A stretch of DNA of 8,863 bases from Thermoflexales bacterium (GCA_015486785.1 WFQZ01000020.1:1-8863); one strand, 5' to 3'. Shown: positions 1 to 6,392, numbered from the stretch's first letter. A program made the numbers and translations. The notes: a model not told the origin generated them from the letters alone.

Positions 1-1175
1 ACGCGACGCCGTCCCCGCGCCCGACCTTTGATCCGGCCCAGGCGGGCACCATCGCCGAGCGGATCGCCGACGCTCGCGGTTTGCTCCCGCGCTGGAATAC
101 GCCGCTGACGCCGGTTGACTTCCACGATATGACCGTCGCGCTCTACCGCCAGGCGATGGCTCATCCGCCGTTCCCCCAGAGCGACCGGACGATCTTGCGC
201 CTGCTGTCGCTCTGGCCGCGCGAAGCGGTGCGCTTTGATCCCCGCGCCCAGGCGCAGACGAGTGCCGCGATCTACATCCCCGCCGAGCGGCAGGTGTACC
301 TGCGGCGCGATTGGGAGGCCGATCCCGCCACGCTGGAGCTGCAACTCGCTTACGGGTACGCCCGCGCCTTGGCCGACCAAATCGGCGAGCTGCCGCAGTT
401 GCGGCAGGAGGCCGGAACGCTGGATCGGCGGCTGGCTCTGCAAGCGTTAGGGGACGGGGATGCGTGCTTCGCGCTCTCGCGCTACGCCGACTTGACGCCG
501 GGCACCCAAATCAGTGCGGTGCTTCAGGCCACCACGCCCCGTTGGTCGCCGGAGACGGACACTTTGCAACGGCTCTCCCGGCTTCCGCTGACGTTGGGCA
601 ATCGCTTCGCCGCCCAGTTGTACGCCACCGGCGGGATCAGCACGCTCAACCAAGCGTTGCTGCGTCCGCCTCGCTCCACGGAGCAGTTGTTGCATCCCCG
701 GCGTTACCTGGAGGGGGACGAACCGCAAGTGCTGCCGCCGCTTGCCGTCGACCTGGGGCACGGCTGGACTTTGACCCGCAGCGAGACGCTCGGAGAGGCT
801 CTGTTGGGGCAAGCTCTGCGCTCCTGGAGCTTGGGCAAGTACGGCGAGCACGACGCGACCGACTGGGGCGGCGATCTGCTGCAACTGTGGCAAGGCCCCG
901 ATCAAGCCTACGCGGCCTTGTGGCAAGTGTCCTGGGATTCGGGATTGGCCGCCGGGCATTTTCACGCGCTCTTGCTGCGATTGATGCCCCGGCCTCTGCT
1001 GCAAGGCGCGGTACACAGCACCCCGCGTCCGGTGGACTTGCCGCCGGGGCATTGGTGGGCCGGGAATCAAGGGGCGTTGTACGTCTGGCGGCACCTGGAT
1101 ACGGTTTACTTGGTGTGGGGCAGCGATGAAGCTGCCGTGCTCACCTTGATCCGCCAACTGCCCGCGCGGCCCTGA
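1..1175 (+). CDS. Hypothetical protein, C-terminal part; degenerate zincin-like (pseudo-peptidase)
   Basis: The frame is open from the left edge (first full codon at 3) to a TGA at 1173-1175, so the 5' end is missing; a TTG at 81 is only an internal leucine codon. The visible start is a Pro/Ser/Thr-rich stretch, which suggests a linker after an export signal lying outside the window. About 390 residues are visible. Counting from the TTG at 81, residues 89-100 read LAYGYARALADQ. I align this with the HEYTHALQDQ active-site helix of a family of Chloroflexota and related hypothetical zincins known to me from memory; both histidines and the glutamate are replaced. Further family-like motifs are ALGDGDA (122-128, cf. 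EGDA), STEQLLHP (199-206), ETLGEALL (235-242) and WGGDLLQLW (262-270). A late WD/H-rich segment follows. Function is unknown; a catalytic role is unlikely. The gene lies 80 bases before the feo operon and seems unrelated to it. Confidence 0.8.
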   Translation, partial: ATPSPRPTFDPAQAGTIAERIADARGLLPRWNTPLTPVDFHDMTVALYRQAMAHPPFPQSDRTILRLLSLWPREAVRFDPRAQAQTSAAIYIPAERQVYLRRDWEADPATLELQLAYGYARALADQIGELPQLRQEAGTLDRRLALQALGDGDACFALSRYADLTPGTQISAVLQATTPRWSPETDTLQRLSRLPLTLGNRFAAQLYATGGISTLNQALLRPPRSTEQLLHPRRYLEGDEPQVLPPLAVDLGHGWTLTRSETLGEALLGQALRSWSLGKYGEHDATDWGGDLLQLWQGPDQAYAALWQVSWDSGLAAGHFHALLLRLMPRPLLQGAVHSTPRPVDLPPGHWWAGNQGALYVWRHLDTVYLVWGSDEAAVLTLIRQLPARP

Positions 1176-1189
1176 GCCGCGTTCCTCGC
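1164..1189 (+). terminator. Weak candidate intrinsic terminator
   Basis: CGCGGC (1165-1170) can pair with GCCGCG (1176-1181), with the TGA stop codon of the upstream gene in the 5-base loop. The tail is only TTCCTC, so termination would be weak. It fits the end of the first gene before the feo promoter. Confidence 0.3.
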
Positions 1190-1195
1190 TGAGCC

Positions 1196-1223
1196 TTGAC
1201 CTATTCGCCGTTTCCGCTAAAAT
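1196..1223 (+). promoter_or_regulatory. Sigma-70 type promoter of the feo operon
   Basis: A -35 element TTGACC (1196-1201) and a -10 element TAAAAT (1218-1223) are separated by 16 bases. Each matches the consensus in 5 of 6 positions. It lies 33 bases before the regulator start codon and no other good promoter is seen before the downstream genes, so it probably drives the whole operon. Confidence 0.7.
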
Positions 1224-1238
1224 TAAGGCGCACCTAAA
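1223..1238 (+). promoter_or_regulatory. Candidate iron-box operator (imperfect palindrome)
   Basis: TTAAGGCGCACCTAAA matches its own reverse complement at 12 of 16 positions, with the pattern TTnAGGnGCnCCTnAA. The right half ACCTAA equals the right half of the classical DtxR/IdeR box; the left half resembles TTAGG with one base shifted. It begins at the last base of the -10 element, where a bound repressor would block transcription. This supports autoregulation by the DtxR-type protein encoded 18 bases downstream. The binding itself is inferred. Confidence 0.5.
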
Positions 1239-1255
1239 AATGGAAGGTCGGGGCA

Positions 1256-1666
1256 ATGAGTGAAAGTACGGAGATGTATCTGCTGCGCGTGGTGCAGTTG
1301 CGGGAAGACGCCCAAACGCCGGTTTCCCTTTCGCGGCTGGCGGAGGCGATGGCGATCTCGCCTGTTTCCGTCAACGAAATGTGCCACAAGATGATGGACA
1401 AGGGCTTGGTCACGTACATCCCTTACAAAGGGGTGTTGTTGACCGCCGGCGGCGAGGCGCAGATCAGTTCGCTGCTGCGCCGCCGCCGTCTGTGGGTCGT
1501 GTTCCTGGAGGAGAAGTTGGGCTTGGACGAAGTCCAGGCCGAGGCTGTCGCTTGTCAGTTGGAGCACGTAACACCTTGCGAGGTGGCGGATCGGCTGGAT
1601 GCTTATCTGGGGTATCCGCGCACCACCGCTCAGGGCCGCCCTATTCCCCCGCAACACGCACAATGA
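1256..1666 (+). CDS. DtxR-family iron-dependent transcriptional regulator (short form)
   Basis: A 136-residue metal-dependent repressor of the DtxR/IdeR/MntR family, expected to bind operator DNA as a dimer when Fe(II) or Mn(II) is abundant. Residues 1-65 form the winged helix (recognition region around SPVSVNEMCHKM, 35-46), and 66-125 the dimerisation and metal-binding domain. The start TTEMYL-like segment STEMYL carries Met7, equal to Met10 of DtxR rather than Asp8 of MntR, pointing to iron. With C100, E103 and H104 (motif CxxEH) this gives the full DtxR primary site. The ancillary-site ligands are absent: DtxR H79, E83 and H98 correspond to R77, V81 and E96 here. The SH3-like third domain is also missing, as in MntR. 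The ATG has a GGAAGG site 8 bases upstream. It leads the feo genes, 44 bases before feoA, and is the likely repressor of the operon. Confidence 0.9.
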   Translation: MSESTEMYLLRVVQLREDAQTPVSLSRLAEAMAISPVSVNEMCHKMMDKGLVTYIPYKGVLLTAGGEAQISSLLRRRRLWVVFLEEKLGLDEVQAEAVACQLEHVTPCEVADRLDAYLGYPRTTAQGRPIPPQHAQ

Positions 1667-1710
1667 ACTCTATGACTCCCGGCCAAACTTTACCACATCG
1701 GAGGAAATCT

Positions 1711-1938
1711 ATGCCATTGACACAAGCTGCGGTGGGCGCGGAAGTGCGCGTCATAGCTATCTACGGAGGTCGGCGATTGCGCCGCCGTCTGGCTGATTTA
1801 GGCATCAATATCGGAATGGTGATCCGCGTGTTGCAGCGAAATCAACACGGGCCGCTGATCCTGGCGGTCAAGGATGCGCGTATGGCTGTGGGGCACGGCG
1901 TAGCGCACAAGATTATGGTCGAGCCGGCGGGGGGATGA
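1711..1938 (+). CDS. feoA: FeoA, ferrous iron transport small protein
   Basis: A 75-residue, SH3-like cytosolic protein that assists FeoB in Fe(II) uptake. The family pattern is clear: a Val-rich first strand (EVRVIAIYGG, 11-20), the RRLADLGINIGMVIRV segment (25-40) with the typical LG(I)xxG turn, the GPLILAV strand (47-53), and a GHGVAHKIMV end (61-70). The full length is usual for stand-alone FeoA. I chose the ATG at 1711 because GGAGG (1700-1704) lies 6 bases before it; an in-frame ATG at 1672 would add 13 residues unlike FeoA and has no such site. The stop codon is one base before the start of feoB-N, so translation is likely coupled. Confidence 0.93.
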   Translation: MPLTQAAVGAEVRVIAIYGGRRLRRRLADLGINIGMVIRVLQRNQHGPLILAVKDARMAVGHGVAHKIMVEPAGG

Positions 1939-1939
1939 C

Positions 1940-2458
1940 ATGTCAGAAACGCATTTGATCGCGCTGGCCGGCAATCCCAACGCCGGGAAGAGCACCATCT
2001 TCAACGCGCTCACCGGCGCACATCAACACGTGGGCAATTGGCCCGGCAAAACGGTTGAAAAGAAGGAAGGTCAGTGGACGTACAAGGGGATGACCTTCAC
2101 GCTGGTTGATCTGCCGGGCACTTACAGCTTGACCGCTTACTCAATGGAGGAGATCATCACCCGTGATTACATCCTCCAGGAGCAACCGGAAGTGGTGATC
2201 GTGGTGGTGGACTCTTCCAACCTGGAGCGGAACTTGTATTTGGTGGTGCAGCTCTTGGAGATGGGGGCCAATGTGCTCATGGCGTTGAACATGAGCGACG
2301 TGGCCCGTTCGCGCGGCATCGTCATTGACATCCCCAAGCTCAGCGCGGGGCTGGGCGTGCCGGTCATTCCCACCACCGCCCGCACCGGCGAGGGACTGAC
2401 GCAGCTCAAGGAGGCCATCGTCGCCGCCGTCACCCGTCCGCAGGAGGCAAACCGATGA
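1940..2458 (+). CDS. feoB: FeoB N-terminal GTPase (G domain only; split FeoB)
   Basis: A 172-residue stand-alone G domain of FeoB, the GTPase that powers or gates Fe(II) import. All five G motifs are present: G1 GNPNAGKST (11-19), switch I/G2 HVGNWPGKTVEKKEG (30-44, Thr38), G3 DLPG (57-60), G4 NMSD (117-120) and G5 TTARTG (145-150). In ordinary FeoB the same chain continues into the GDI helical domain and the membrane part. Here it stops at TGA 2456-2458, just after the last G-domain helix, and the rest is encoded by the next gene with a 4-base ATGA overlap. The break lies at a domain border and the next gene has its own ribosome binding site, so I read it as a true split rather than a frameshift. 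The protein should work at the inner face of the membrane, bound to FeoB-C. Confidence 0.93.
   Translation: MSETHLIALAGNPNAGKSTIFNALTGAHQHVGNWPGKTVEKKEGQWTYKGMTFTLVDLPGTYSLTAYSMEEIITRDYILQEQPEVVIVVVDSSNLERNLYLVVQLLEMGANVLMALNMSDVARSRGIVIDIPKLSAGLGVPVIPTTARTGEGLTQLKEAIVAAVTRPQEANR
2442..2447 (+). promoter_or_regulatory. Strong ribosome binding site of feoB-C
   Basis: AGGAGG, followed by 7 bases and the ATG at 2455, lies inside the last codons of feoB-N. A consensus site at this place shows that the membrane half is started independently, and argues against a sequencing frameshift as the cause of the split. Confidence 0.8.
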
Positions 2459-4215
2459 GTGAGAAGAGACATCGCACCGATCACCCGCTGGCTTACACTC
2501 GCGCCCGCGCTCTGGTGGATTACGGCTGGGAGGTGGAGAACGAGATCGTCAATTTGCAAAGTGCCATTGAGCAGCAGCATCCCCAGCTTATGCAGCGTTA
2601 CAACGCCCGCTGGCTGGCGATCAAGCTGCTGGAGGAAGACAGCGACATCATCGCCAAGATCAAGCGGGAGGCGCACGGAGAGGCTCTGTTGGAGCTGGCC
2701 GAGCAGAGCGTAGCCCACTTGCGCGAAGTCTACGGCGACGACGCCGACACGATCATCGCCGACCGCCGTTACGGCTGGATTCACGGCCTGGTCAAGGAGG
2801 TGGTGCATTACACCCGTCCGGATCGCATCACCCGCTCCGACAAGATCGATAAATTCGTCACCCATCCGCTGTTGGGCGTGCCGATTTTCCTGGTGGTGAT
2901 GTGGGTGCTTTTCAAGATCACCACCGATGTCACCGCGCCGTATATGGACTGGATCGGCGCGGTCATTGAAGGGCCGATCACCCGCTGGACGGTCAGCCTG
3001 GTGCATCTGGCGGGCTTGGGCAATACGTGGGTCGAGCATCTGTTCGTGGAGGGAATCATCGCCGGGGTCGGCGGCATCCTGGTCTTCGTGCCGGTGCTCA
3101 CGGCGCTGTACGCGGTGCTGGCCGTGCTGGAGGATTCGGGCTATATGGCCCGCGCGGCCTTCGTGATGGACGGTTTGATGCACGTGCTGGGGCTGCACGG
3201 CAAGAGCTTTATCCCGATGATCCTGGGTTTTGGGTGCTCCGTCCCCGCGCTCTTCGCCACGCGCACGCTGGATAACGAGCAAGATCGCGTGTTGACCGGC
3301 CTGCTGGTGCCGTTTATGAGTTGCAGTGCGCGGCTGCCGGTGTACGTGCTCTTTGCTTCGATTTTCTTCCCCCAAAACAGCGGCATCGTGGTCTTCTGGA
3401 TGTACGTGGTCGGGGTGCTGGTGGCGTTGCTGCTGGGACTGCTGCTCAAAAACTCGCTGTTCAAGGAAAAGGAAGAGTCGCCCTTCGTGATGGAATTGCC
3501 GCCCTATCGTATGCCCACGTTCAAGGCCGTGTGGTTTCACACCCGCGAGCATACCGGCTCGTTCATCCGCAAGGCCGGCACTTTGATTTTGGCCGCCAGC
3601 ATGTTCTTCTGGCTGCTGCAAGCGATTCCGGTGCGCGGCGACGGCTCATTTGCCCAAACGGACATCGCCGACAGTGCTTTCGCCGCCATCGCGCAGGACA
3701 TTGCCCCGCTGCTCAAGCCGGCGGGCTTCGGCACCTGGGAAGCCAGCAGCGCACTGGTGGCCGGATTCCTGGCCAAAGAGGTGGTGGTGAGCAGCCTGGC
3801 GCAAGCCTACGCCCCGCATCAGCCGGAGACGATGCACGTTGAGCAAAGCTCCTTCTTCAAAGACCTGGGCTTCATCCTCTCCAGCTTCATCCAGGCGACG
3901 TGGGACACGATCAAGGCGATTCCGGCCATTGTGGGCCGGCCGCCCGCGCCGGCGGATCAAGACACGCCCACCGGACGGCTCTCGCTCGCGCTGCATCGCT
4001 CCTTCGACCAGAGCAGCAACGGGCACGGCCCCTTGGCCGCGATCTCGTTTATGCTGTTCGTGTTGCTCTACACCCCGTGTATGGCCGCCGTCGCCGCCGA
4101 AAAGCAGGAATTGGGCGTCAAGTGGATGTGGGTGAGCATCGCCGGGCAGACGACGCTGGCTTGGCTGATGGCGGTGCTGGTTTTCCAAGTCGGCGTTCTG
4201 TTGGGGTTGGGCTGA
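2455..4215 (+). CDS. feoB: FeoB C-terminal GDI and membrane domain (split FeoB)
   Basis: A 586-residue Fe(II) transport membrane protein without a G domain. Residues about 12-120 are the helical GDI-like region that normally follows the G domain; THPLLGVPIFLVVMW (136-150) opens the membrane part. The two Gate (nucleoside-recognition) repeats are visible: AGVGGILVFVPVL (203-215), EDSGYMARAAFVMD (226-239), GFGCSVPA (258-265) and PFMSCSARLPVY (286-297) in the first; RKAGTLILAASMFFWLL (372-388) and AGFLAKEVVVSSL (436-448) in the second; then FVLLYTPCMAAVAAEK (535-550) and a last helix (560-584). The only cysteines are C261, C290 and C542, at the conserved places thought to line the iron path. The C-terminal Cys-rich tail of some FeoB proteins is absent. 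The start has a strong ribosome binding site and overlaps feoB-N by 4 bases. The protein must pair with the separate GTPase. Confidence 0.93.
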   Translation: MSEKRHRTDHPLAYTRARALVDYGWEVENEIVNLQSAIEQQHPQLMQRYNARWLAIKLLEEDSDIIAKIKREAHGEALLELAEQSVAHLREVYGDDADTIIADRRYGWIHGLVKEVVHYTRPDRITRSDKIDKFVTHPLLGVPIFLVVMWVLFKITTDVTAPYMDWIGAVIEGPITRWTVSLVHLAGLGNTWVEHLFVEGIIAGVGGILVFVPVLTALYAVLAVLEDSGYMARAAFVMDGLMHVLGLHGKSFIPMILGFGCSVPALFATRTLDNEQDRVLTGLLVPFMSCSARLPVYVLFASIFFPQNSGIVVFWMYVVGVLVALLLGLLLKNSLFKEKEESPFVMELPPYRMPTFKAVWFHTREHTGSFIRKAGTLILAASMFFWLLQAIPVRGDGSFAQTDIADSAFAAIAQDIAPLLKPAGFGTWEASSALVAGFLAKEVVVSSLAQAYAPHQPETMHVEQSSFFKDLGFILSSFIQATWDTIKAIPAIVGRPPAPADQDTPTGRLSLALHRSFDQSSNGHGPLAAISFMLFVLLYTPCMAAVAAEKQELGVKWMWVSIAGQTTLAWLMAVLVFQVGVLLGLG

Positions 4216-4216
4216 G

Positions 4217-4480
4217 ATGCTGCGCCGAATTATGGCCGAACTGCGAGCCGCGCACGGCACGCTCAGCCTGGACGCGCTGGCGCGGCGGCTTGACGTGGAA
4301 CGCAGCGCGTTGGAAGGGATGCTGACCACCTTGGTCCGGCAAGGGAAACTGCGCGAAGTCCGCCCGCCGACGCCGCCGTGCGCCACCAGTGGACACTGCG
4401 CCACCTGTACCCAAGTCTGCCCGCTGGCCAACGCTTCGCCGCGAGCCTTCCCGCGCTATTACACGCTGGTCAATGAATGA
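4217..4480 (+). CDS. feoC: FeoC-like winged-helix protein with four-Cys cluster
   Basis: An 87-residue protein, one base after the feoB-C stop, so translationally coupled. Residues 1-50 are a LysR-size winged helix of FeoC type: MLRRIMAELR, then SLDALARRLDVERSALEGML (17-36) and the wing LVRQGKLREV. A Cys-rich segment follows, C55-x5-C61-x2-C64-x3-C68, in the place where FeoC carries the cysteines that bind an Fe-S cluster. FeoC proteins are small cytosolic partners of FeoB and possible oxygen or iron sensors; a role as Fe-S-dependent regulator of FeoB stability or activity is inferred from family and position. The spacing of the cysteines differs somewhat from enterobacterial FeoC. The C-terminal 18 residues have no clear feature. 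It ends the operon; no good terminator follows. Confidence 0.8.
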   Translation: MLRRIMAELRAAHGTLSLDALARRLDVERSALEGMLTTLVRQGKLREVRPPTPPCATSGHCATCTQVCPLANASPRAFPRYYTLVNE

Positions 4481-4511
4481 CCGGCTCACTTCCCCTCGCG
4501 CCTTTCCACGC

Positions 4512-4539
4512 TATGATAGGGGCACTTGAGTTTTATCAT
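4512..4539 (+). promoter_or_regulatory. Candidate promoter and operator of the DUF59 gene
   Basis: A -10-like TATGAT (4512-4517) lies 38 bases before the start codon, without a convincing -35. Around it an inverted repeat is formed by ATGATA (4513-4518) and TATCAT (4534-4539), 15 bases apart, which could be an operator straddling the transcription start. The AT-rich stretch stands out from the GC-rich surroundings. Both readings are tentative. Confidence 0.35.
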
Positions 4540-4555
4540 TTGCAAGGAGTGAACA

Positions 4556-4864
4556 ATGACCGAGGTTACCCAAGAAGCAATCGTAGAGGCAATCCATAAA
4601 GTTGAACACCCAGAAATAGCCAGCTCGCTGGTGGACTTGGGAATGGTGCGCGACATCAGCTACTCGCCGGATGAAAAGCGCGTCACGCTGACGCTTGTCC
4701 TGCCCTTTATGGGCATCCCGCAAGCGGTGCGCGATTATATGATCAACAGTCTGGCGAAAGCCGTGCAGCCCTTCGGGACCGATTTGTACGTCAATTTGGC
4801 CGAAATGACGCCCCAGGAACGGATGGCTTTTATGCAGAAAGAGCAGAGTTTGTGGCGTAGCTAA
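4556..4864 (+). CDS. DUF59/MIP18-family protein (Fe-S assembly-like), without cysteine
   Basis: A 102-residue protein of the DUF59 (MIP18, PaaD/SufT-like) family, whose members help in iron-sulfur cluster assembly or maturation. The hallmark segments are EAIHKVEHPEIASSLVDLG (11-29), MVRDISYSPDEKRVTLTLVL (30-49) and a helix after PFMGIP. In most family members the last motif is a TxPGCP-like loop with a reactive or cluster-binding Cys. Here it reads LPFMGIP (49-55), and the whole protein has no cysteine. The C-terminal tail TPQERMAFMQKEQSLW (86-101) is a short amphipathic extension. AAGGAG (4544-4549) lies 6 bases before the ATG. The gene follows feoC after 75 bases and has its own candidate promoter, so the link with iron uptake is by neighbourhood only. 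A terminator follows at once. Confidence 0.85.
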   Translation: MTEVTQEAIVEAIHKVEHPEIASSLVDLGMVRDISYSPDEKRVTLTLVLPFMGIPQAVRDYMINSLAKAVQPFGTDLYVNLAEMTPQERMAFMQKEQSLWRS

Positions 4865-4879
4865 CGTTGATCTCTCAGC

Positions 4880-4917
4880 ACGGCCCCGGGGGAAACTTCG
4901 GGGCCGTTTTGCTTTCT
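4880..4917 (+). terminator. Intrinsic terminator after the DUF59 gene
   Basis: ACGGCCCCG (4880-4888) and CGGGGCCGT (4899-4907) form a perfect 9-bp GC-rich stem with a 10-base loop, followed by TTTTGCTTTCT. It ends rightward transcription just before the convergent end of dnaA. Read leftward, the hairpin has no T tract after it, so it probably does not serve dnaA. Confidence 0.9.
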
Positions 4918-6269
4918 CAGCGGCGGGGCAGTGATTGCGCGATCAGTTGCCCCTTGAGCGTGGCGATCTCCTGCCGCAACTGATCGTCACGATCCAGCCG
5001 CGCTTGGATGCGCCGACAGCCGTAGCGCACCGTGGAATGGTCGCGCCCGCCAAGCTCCGCCCCGATGCGCGGCAGGGAGATTTTGCCTTCTTCGCGCAGC
5101 AGATACATCGCCACTTGACGGGGCAAGGCCACCTGACGGCTGCGCCGCGAGCCGCGCAAATCCTCCAACGTCACGCCGTAGTAAGTGGCCACCGTCTCCA
5201 GCACCTGGGCGGGCGTCAGCTCCATCGCGCGGGCGCGAGCTTGCGGCAGCACCTCCGCCGCCGTCTGACGGGTGAGCGGCTGCCGCAGCAGCTTCGCCGA
5301 GGCCAGCACTTGATTCAAGGCCCCCTCCAGCTCGCGGACGTTGCGCTCGTACTTCGTGGCGATGTACTCCAACACCTCGTCCGGCACGGACGCTTGCGCC
5401 CGCCGCGCCTTAGCCCGCAAGATCGCCAGCCGCGTCGCGTAGCTCGGAGCGCGGACATCGGCGACCAGCCCCCAGGCGAACCGCGAGCGCAGCCGTGGGG
5501 GGACGGCCTTCATCTCAGCCGGATGGCGATCCCCGCTGAGCACAATCTGCCGCTGAGCATCGTGCAGCGCGTTGAACGTGTGGAACAGTTCTTCTTGGGT
5601 GCTTTCCTTGCCGATGAGGAAATGCACGTCGTCCACCAACAGCACATCCGGCGTGCGGTACTTTTCCCGAAACCGCCCTGTGGACTTGGTGCGGATCGCT
5701 TCCACCAGCTCGTTGGTAAAGGTCTCCGCCGTCACGTACACCACCCGCCGCCCCGCTTGCAGGCTGGACGCGCCAATGGCTTGCAGCAGATGCGTTTTTC
5801 CCAGTCCGATCCCGCCGTGGATGAACAGCGGGTTGTAGAGCTGGCCGGGCTGCTCCGCTACGAACTGCGCCGCTGCTTGCGCCAGGTGATTGCTCGGCCC
5901 CACCACGAACTCCGGGAAAGTGTACGCCGGATTCAGAATCGGCGCGGGGGTTGCGACCGGCGACGGGGCCGGCAGCGTCAACGCCTCCGGCGTCGCCGGC
6001 GGCACGGCGGAATTTTCCCACACCACGAACCGCGCTTGCCACGGCTTGCTGGTGATGCGGTGCAGCGTCCGCTGGATCACCTTGTACAGGCGATGGGTCA
6101 ACCATTCCACCGCGTACCCGTTCCGCACCCCGACGATCAGCACGTCGCCTTCTTCCACGCCCAGGCAGTGCGTATCTCGCAGCCATGTATCGAAGGTCGC
6201 GCGAGCCATTTGCAACTCCAGCTCGCCGAGCGCGGCCTTCCATATTTTTTGGCAATCAGACACAGACAT
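4917..6269 (-). CDS. dnaA: Chromosomal replication initiator protein DnaA
   Basis: A 450-residue DnaA, of usual length, which binds origin DNA boxes and opens the duplex in its ATP form. Numbered from the chosen start: domain I is 1-75 (KIWKAALGELELQMARATF, then WLTHRLYKVI), domain II a short Pro/Ala linker (about 90-112), domain III the AAA+ core with Walker A GGIGLGKT (152-159), Walker B VLLVDDVHF (209-217), the RLRSRFAWGL arginine-finger region (260-269) and sensor II RNVRELEGAL (309-318). Domain IV (350-440) ends in the DnaA signature GGRDHSTVRYGCRRI (407-421). The open frame extends upstream to a GTG at 6299, but GGGAG (6276-6280) lies 6 bases before the ATG at 6269, which I prefer. It is transcribed towards the DUF59 gene. 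A dnaN gene is not beside it; an uracil-DNA glycosylase is the divergent neighbour. Confidence 0.95.
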   Translation of the reverse strand: MSVSDCQKIWKAALGELELQMARATFDTWLRDTHCLGVEEGDVLIVGVRNGYAVEWLTHRLYKVIQRTLHRITSKPWQARFVVWENSAVPPATPEALTLPAPSPVATPAPILNPAYTFPEFVVGPSNHLAQAAAQFVAEQPGQLYNPLFIHGGIGLGKTHLLQAIGASSLQAGRRVVYVTAETFTNELVEAIRTKSTGRFREKYRTPDVLLVDDVHFLIGKESTQEELFHTFNALHDAQRQIVLSGDRHPAEMKAVPPRLRSRFAWGLVADVRAPSYATRLAILRAKARRAQASVPDEVLEYIATKYERNVRELEGALNQVLASAKLLRQPLTRQTAAEVLPQARARAMELTPAQVLETVATYYGVTLEDLRGSRRSRQVALPRQVAMYLLREEGKISLPRIGAELGGRDHSTVRYGCRRIQARLDRDDQLRQEIATLKGQLIAQSLPRR

Positions 6270-6275
6270 ACATAA

Positions 6276-6280
6276 CTCCC
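6276..6280 (-). promoter_or_regulatory. Ribosome binding site of dnaA that decides the start
   Basis: On the minus strand GGGAG is followed by 6 bases and the ATG at 6269. This favours the 450-residue product over the 460-residue one from the upstream GTG. An out-of-frame ATG at 6273 lies between them. Confidence 0.65.
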
Positions 6281-6340
6281 TGGCGCAGTGACGCAGCACA
6301 ATACTCAGATGGGCAAAAATAGACTCAAGGGCTACGTGCG

Positions 6341-6376
6341 GAGGGGCTTAGGCCGCCCCTCGGGGATGGAGTCCCC
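6341..6376 (-). promoter_or_regulatory. Two tandem GC-rich hairpins in the dnaA leader
   Basis: GAGGGGC (6341-6347) pairs perfectly with GCCCCTC (6355-6361), and GGGGA (6362-6366) pairs with TCCCC (6372-6376). The two hairpins abut with no gap. The facing CCCC and GGGG runs could also pair in other ways, so mutually exclusive folds are possible. They lie about midway in the predicted leader of dnaA. No T tract follows directly, so this is not a plain terminator. Confidence 0.55.
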
Positions 6377-6392
6377 TGTAGCAGATGGCATT

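Noticed and set aside
447..1256. A 269-codon open frame on the minus strand.
   Set aside because: It is antisense to the first gene, whose frame has recognisable family motifs, and it would run across the feo promoter.
1381..1938. A longer FeoA of 185 residues starting inside the regulator gene.
   Set aside because: The added part is a shadow of the regulator gene in another frame; a good ribosome binding site sets the start at 1711.
2440..2470. A frameshift error as the cause of the two-part FeoB.
   Set aside because: The break is at a domain border, the second part has a consensus ribosome binding site and ATG, and the ATGA overlap is typical of coupled genes. Read data would still be needed to exclude it fully.
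2167..3621. A 484-codon open frame on the minus strand.
   Set aside because: It is antisense to feoB, His/Gln/Arg-rich as expected of the reverse frame of a GC-rich gene, and has no family features.
4935..6275. A 446-codon open frame on the plus strand.
   Set aside because: It is the reverse frame of dnaA, whose motifs are all intact, and its Arg/His-rich sequence resembles no protein.
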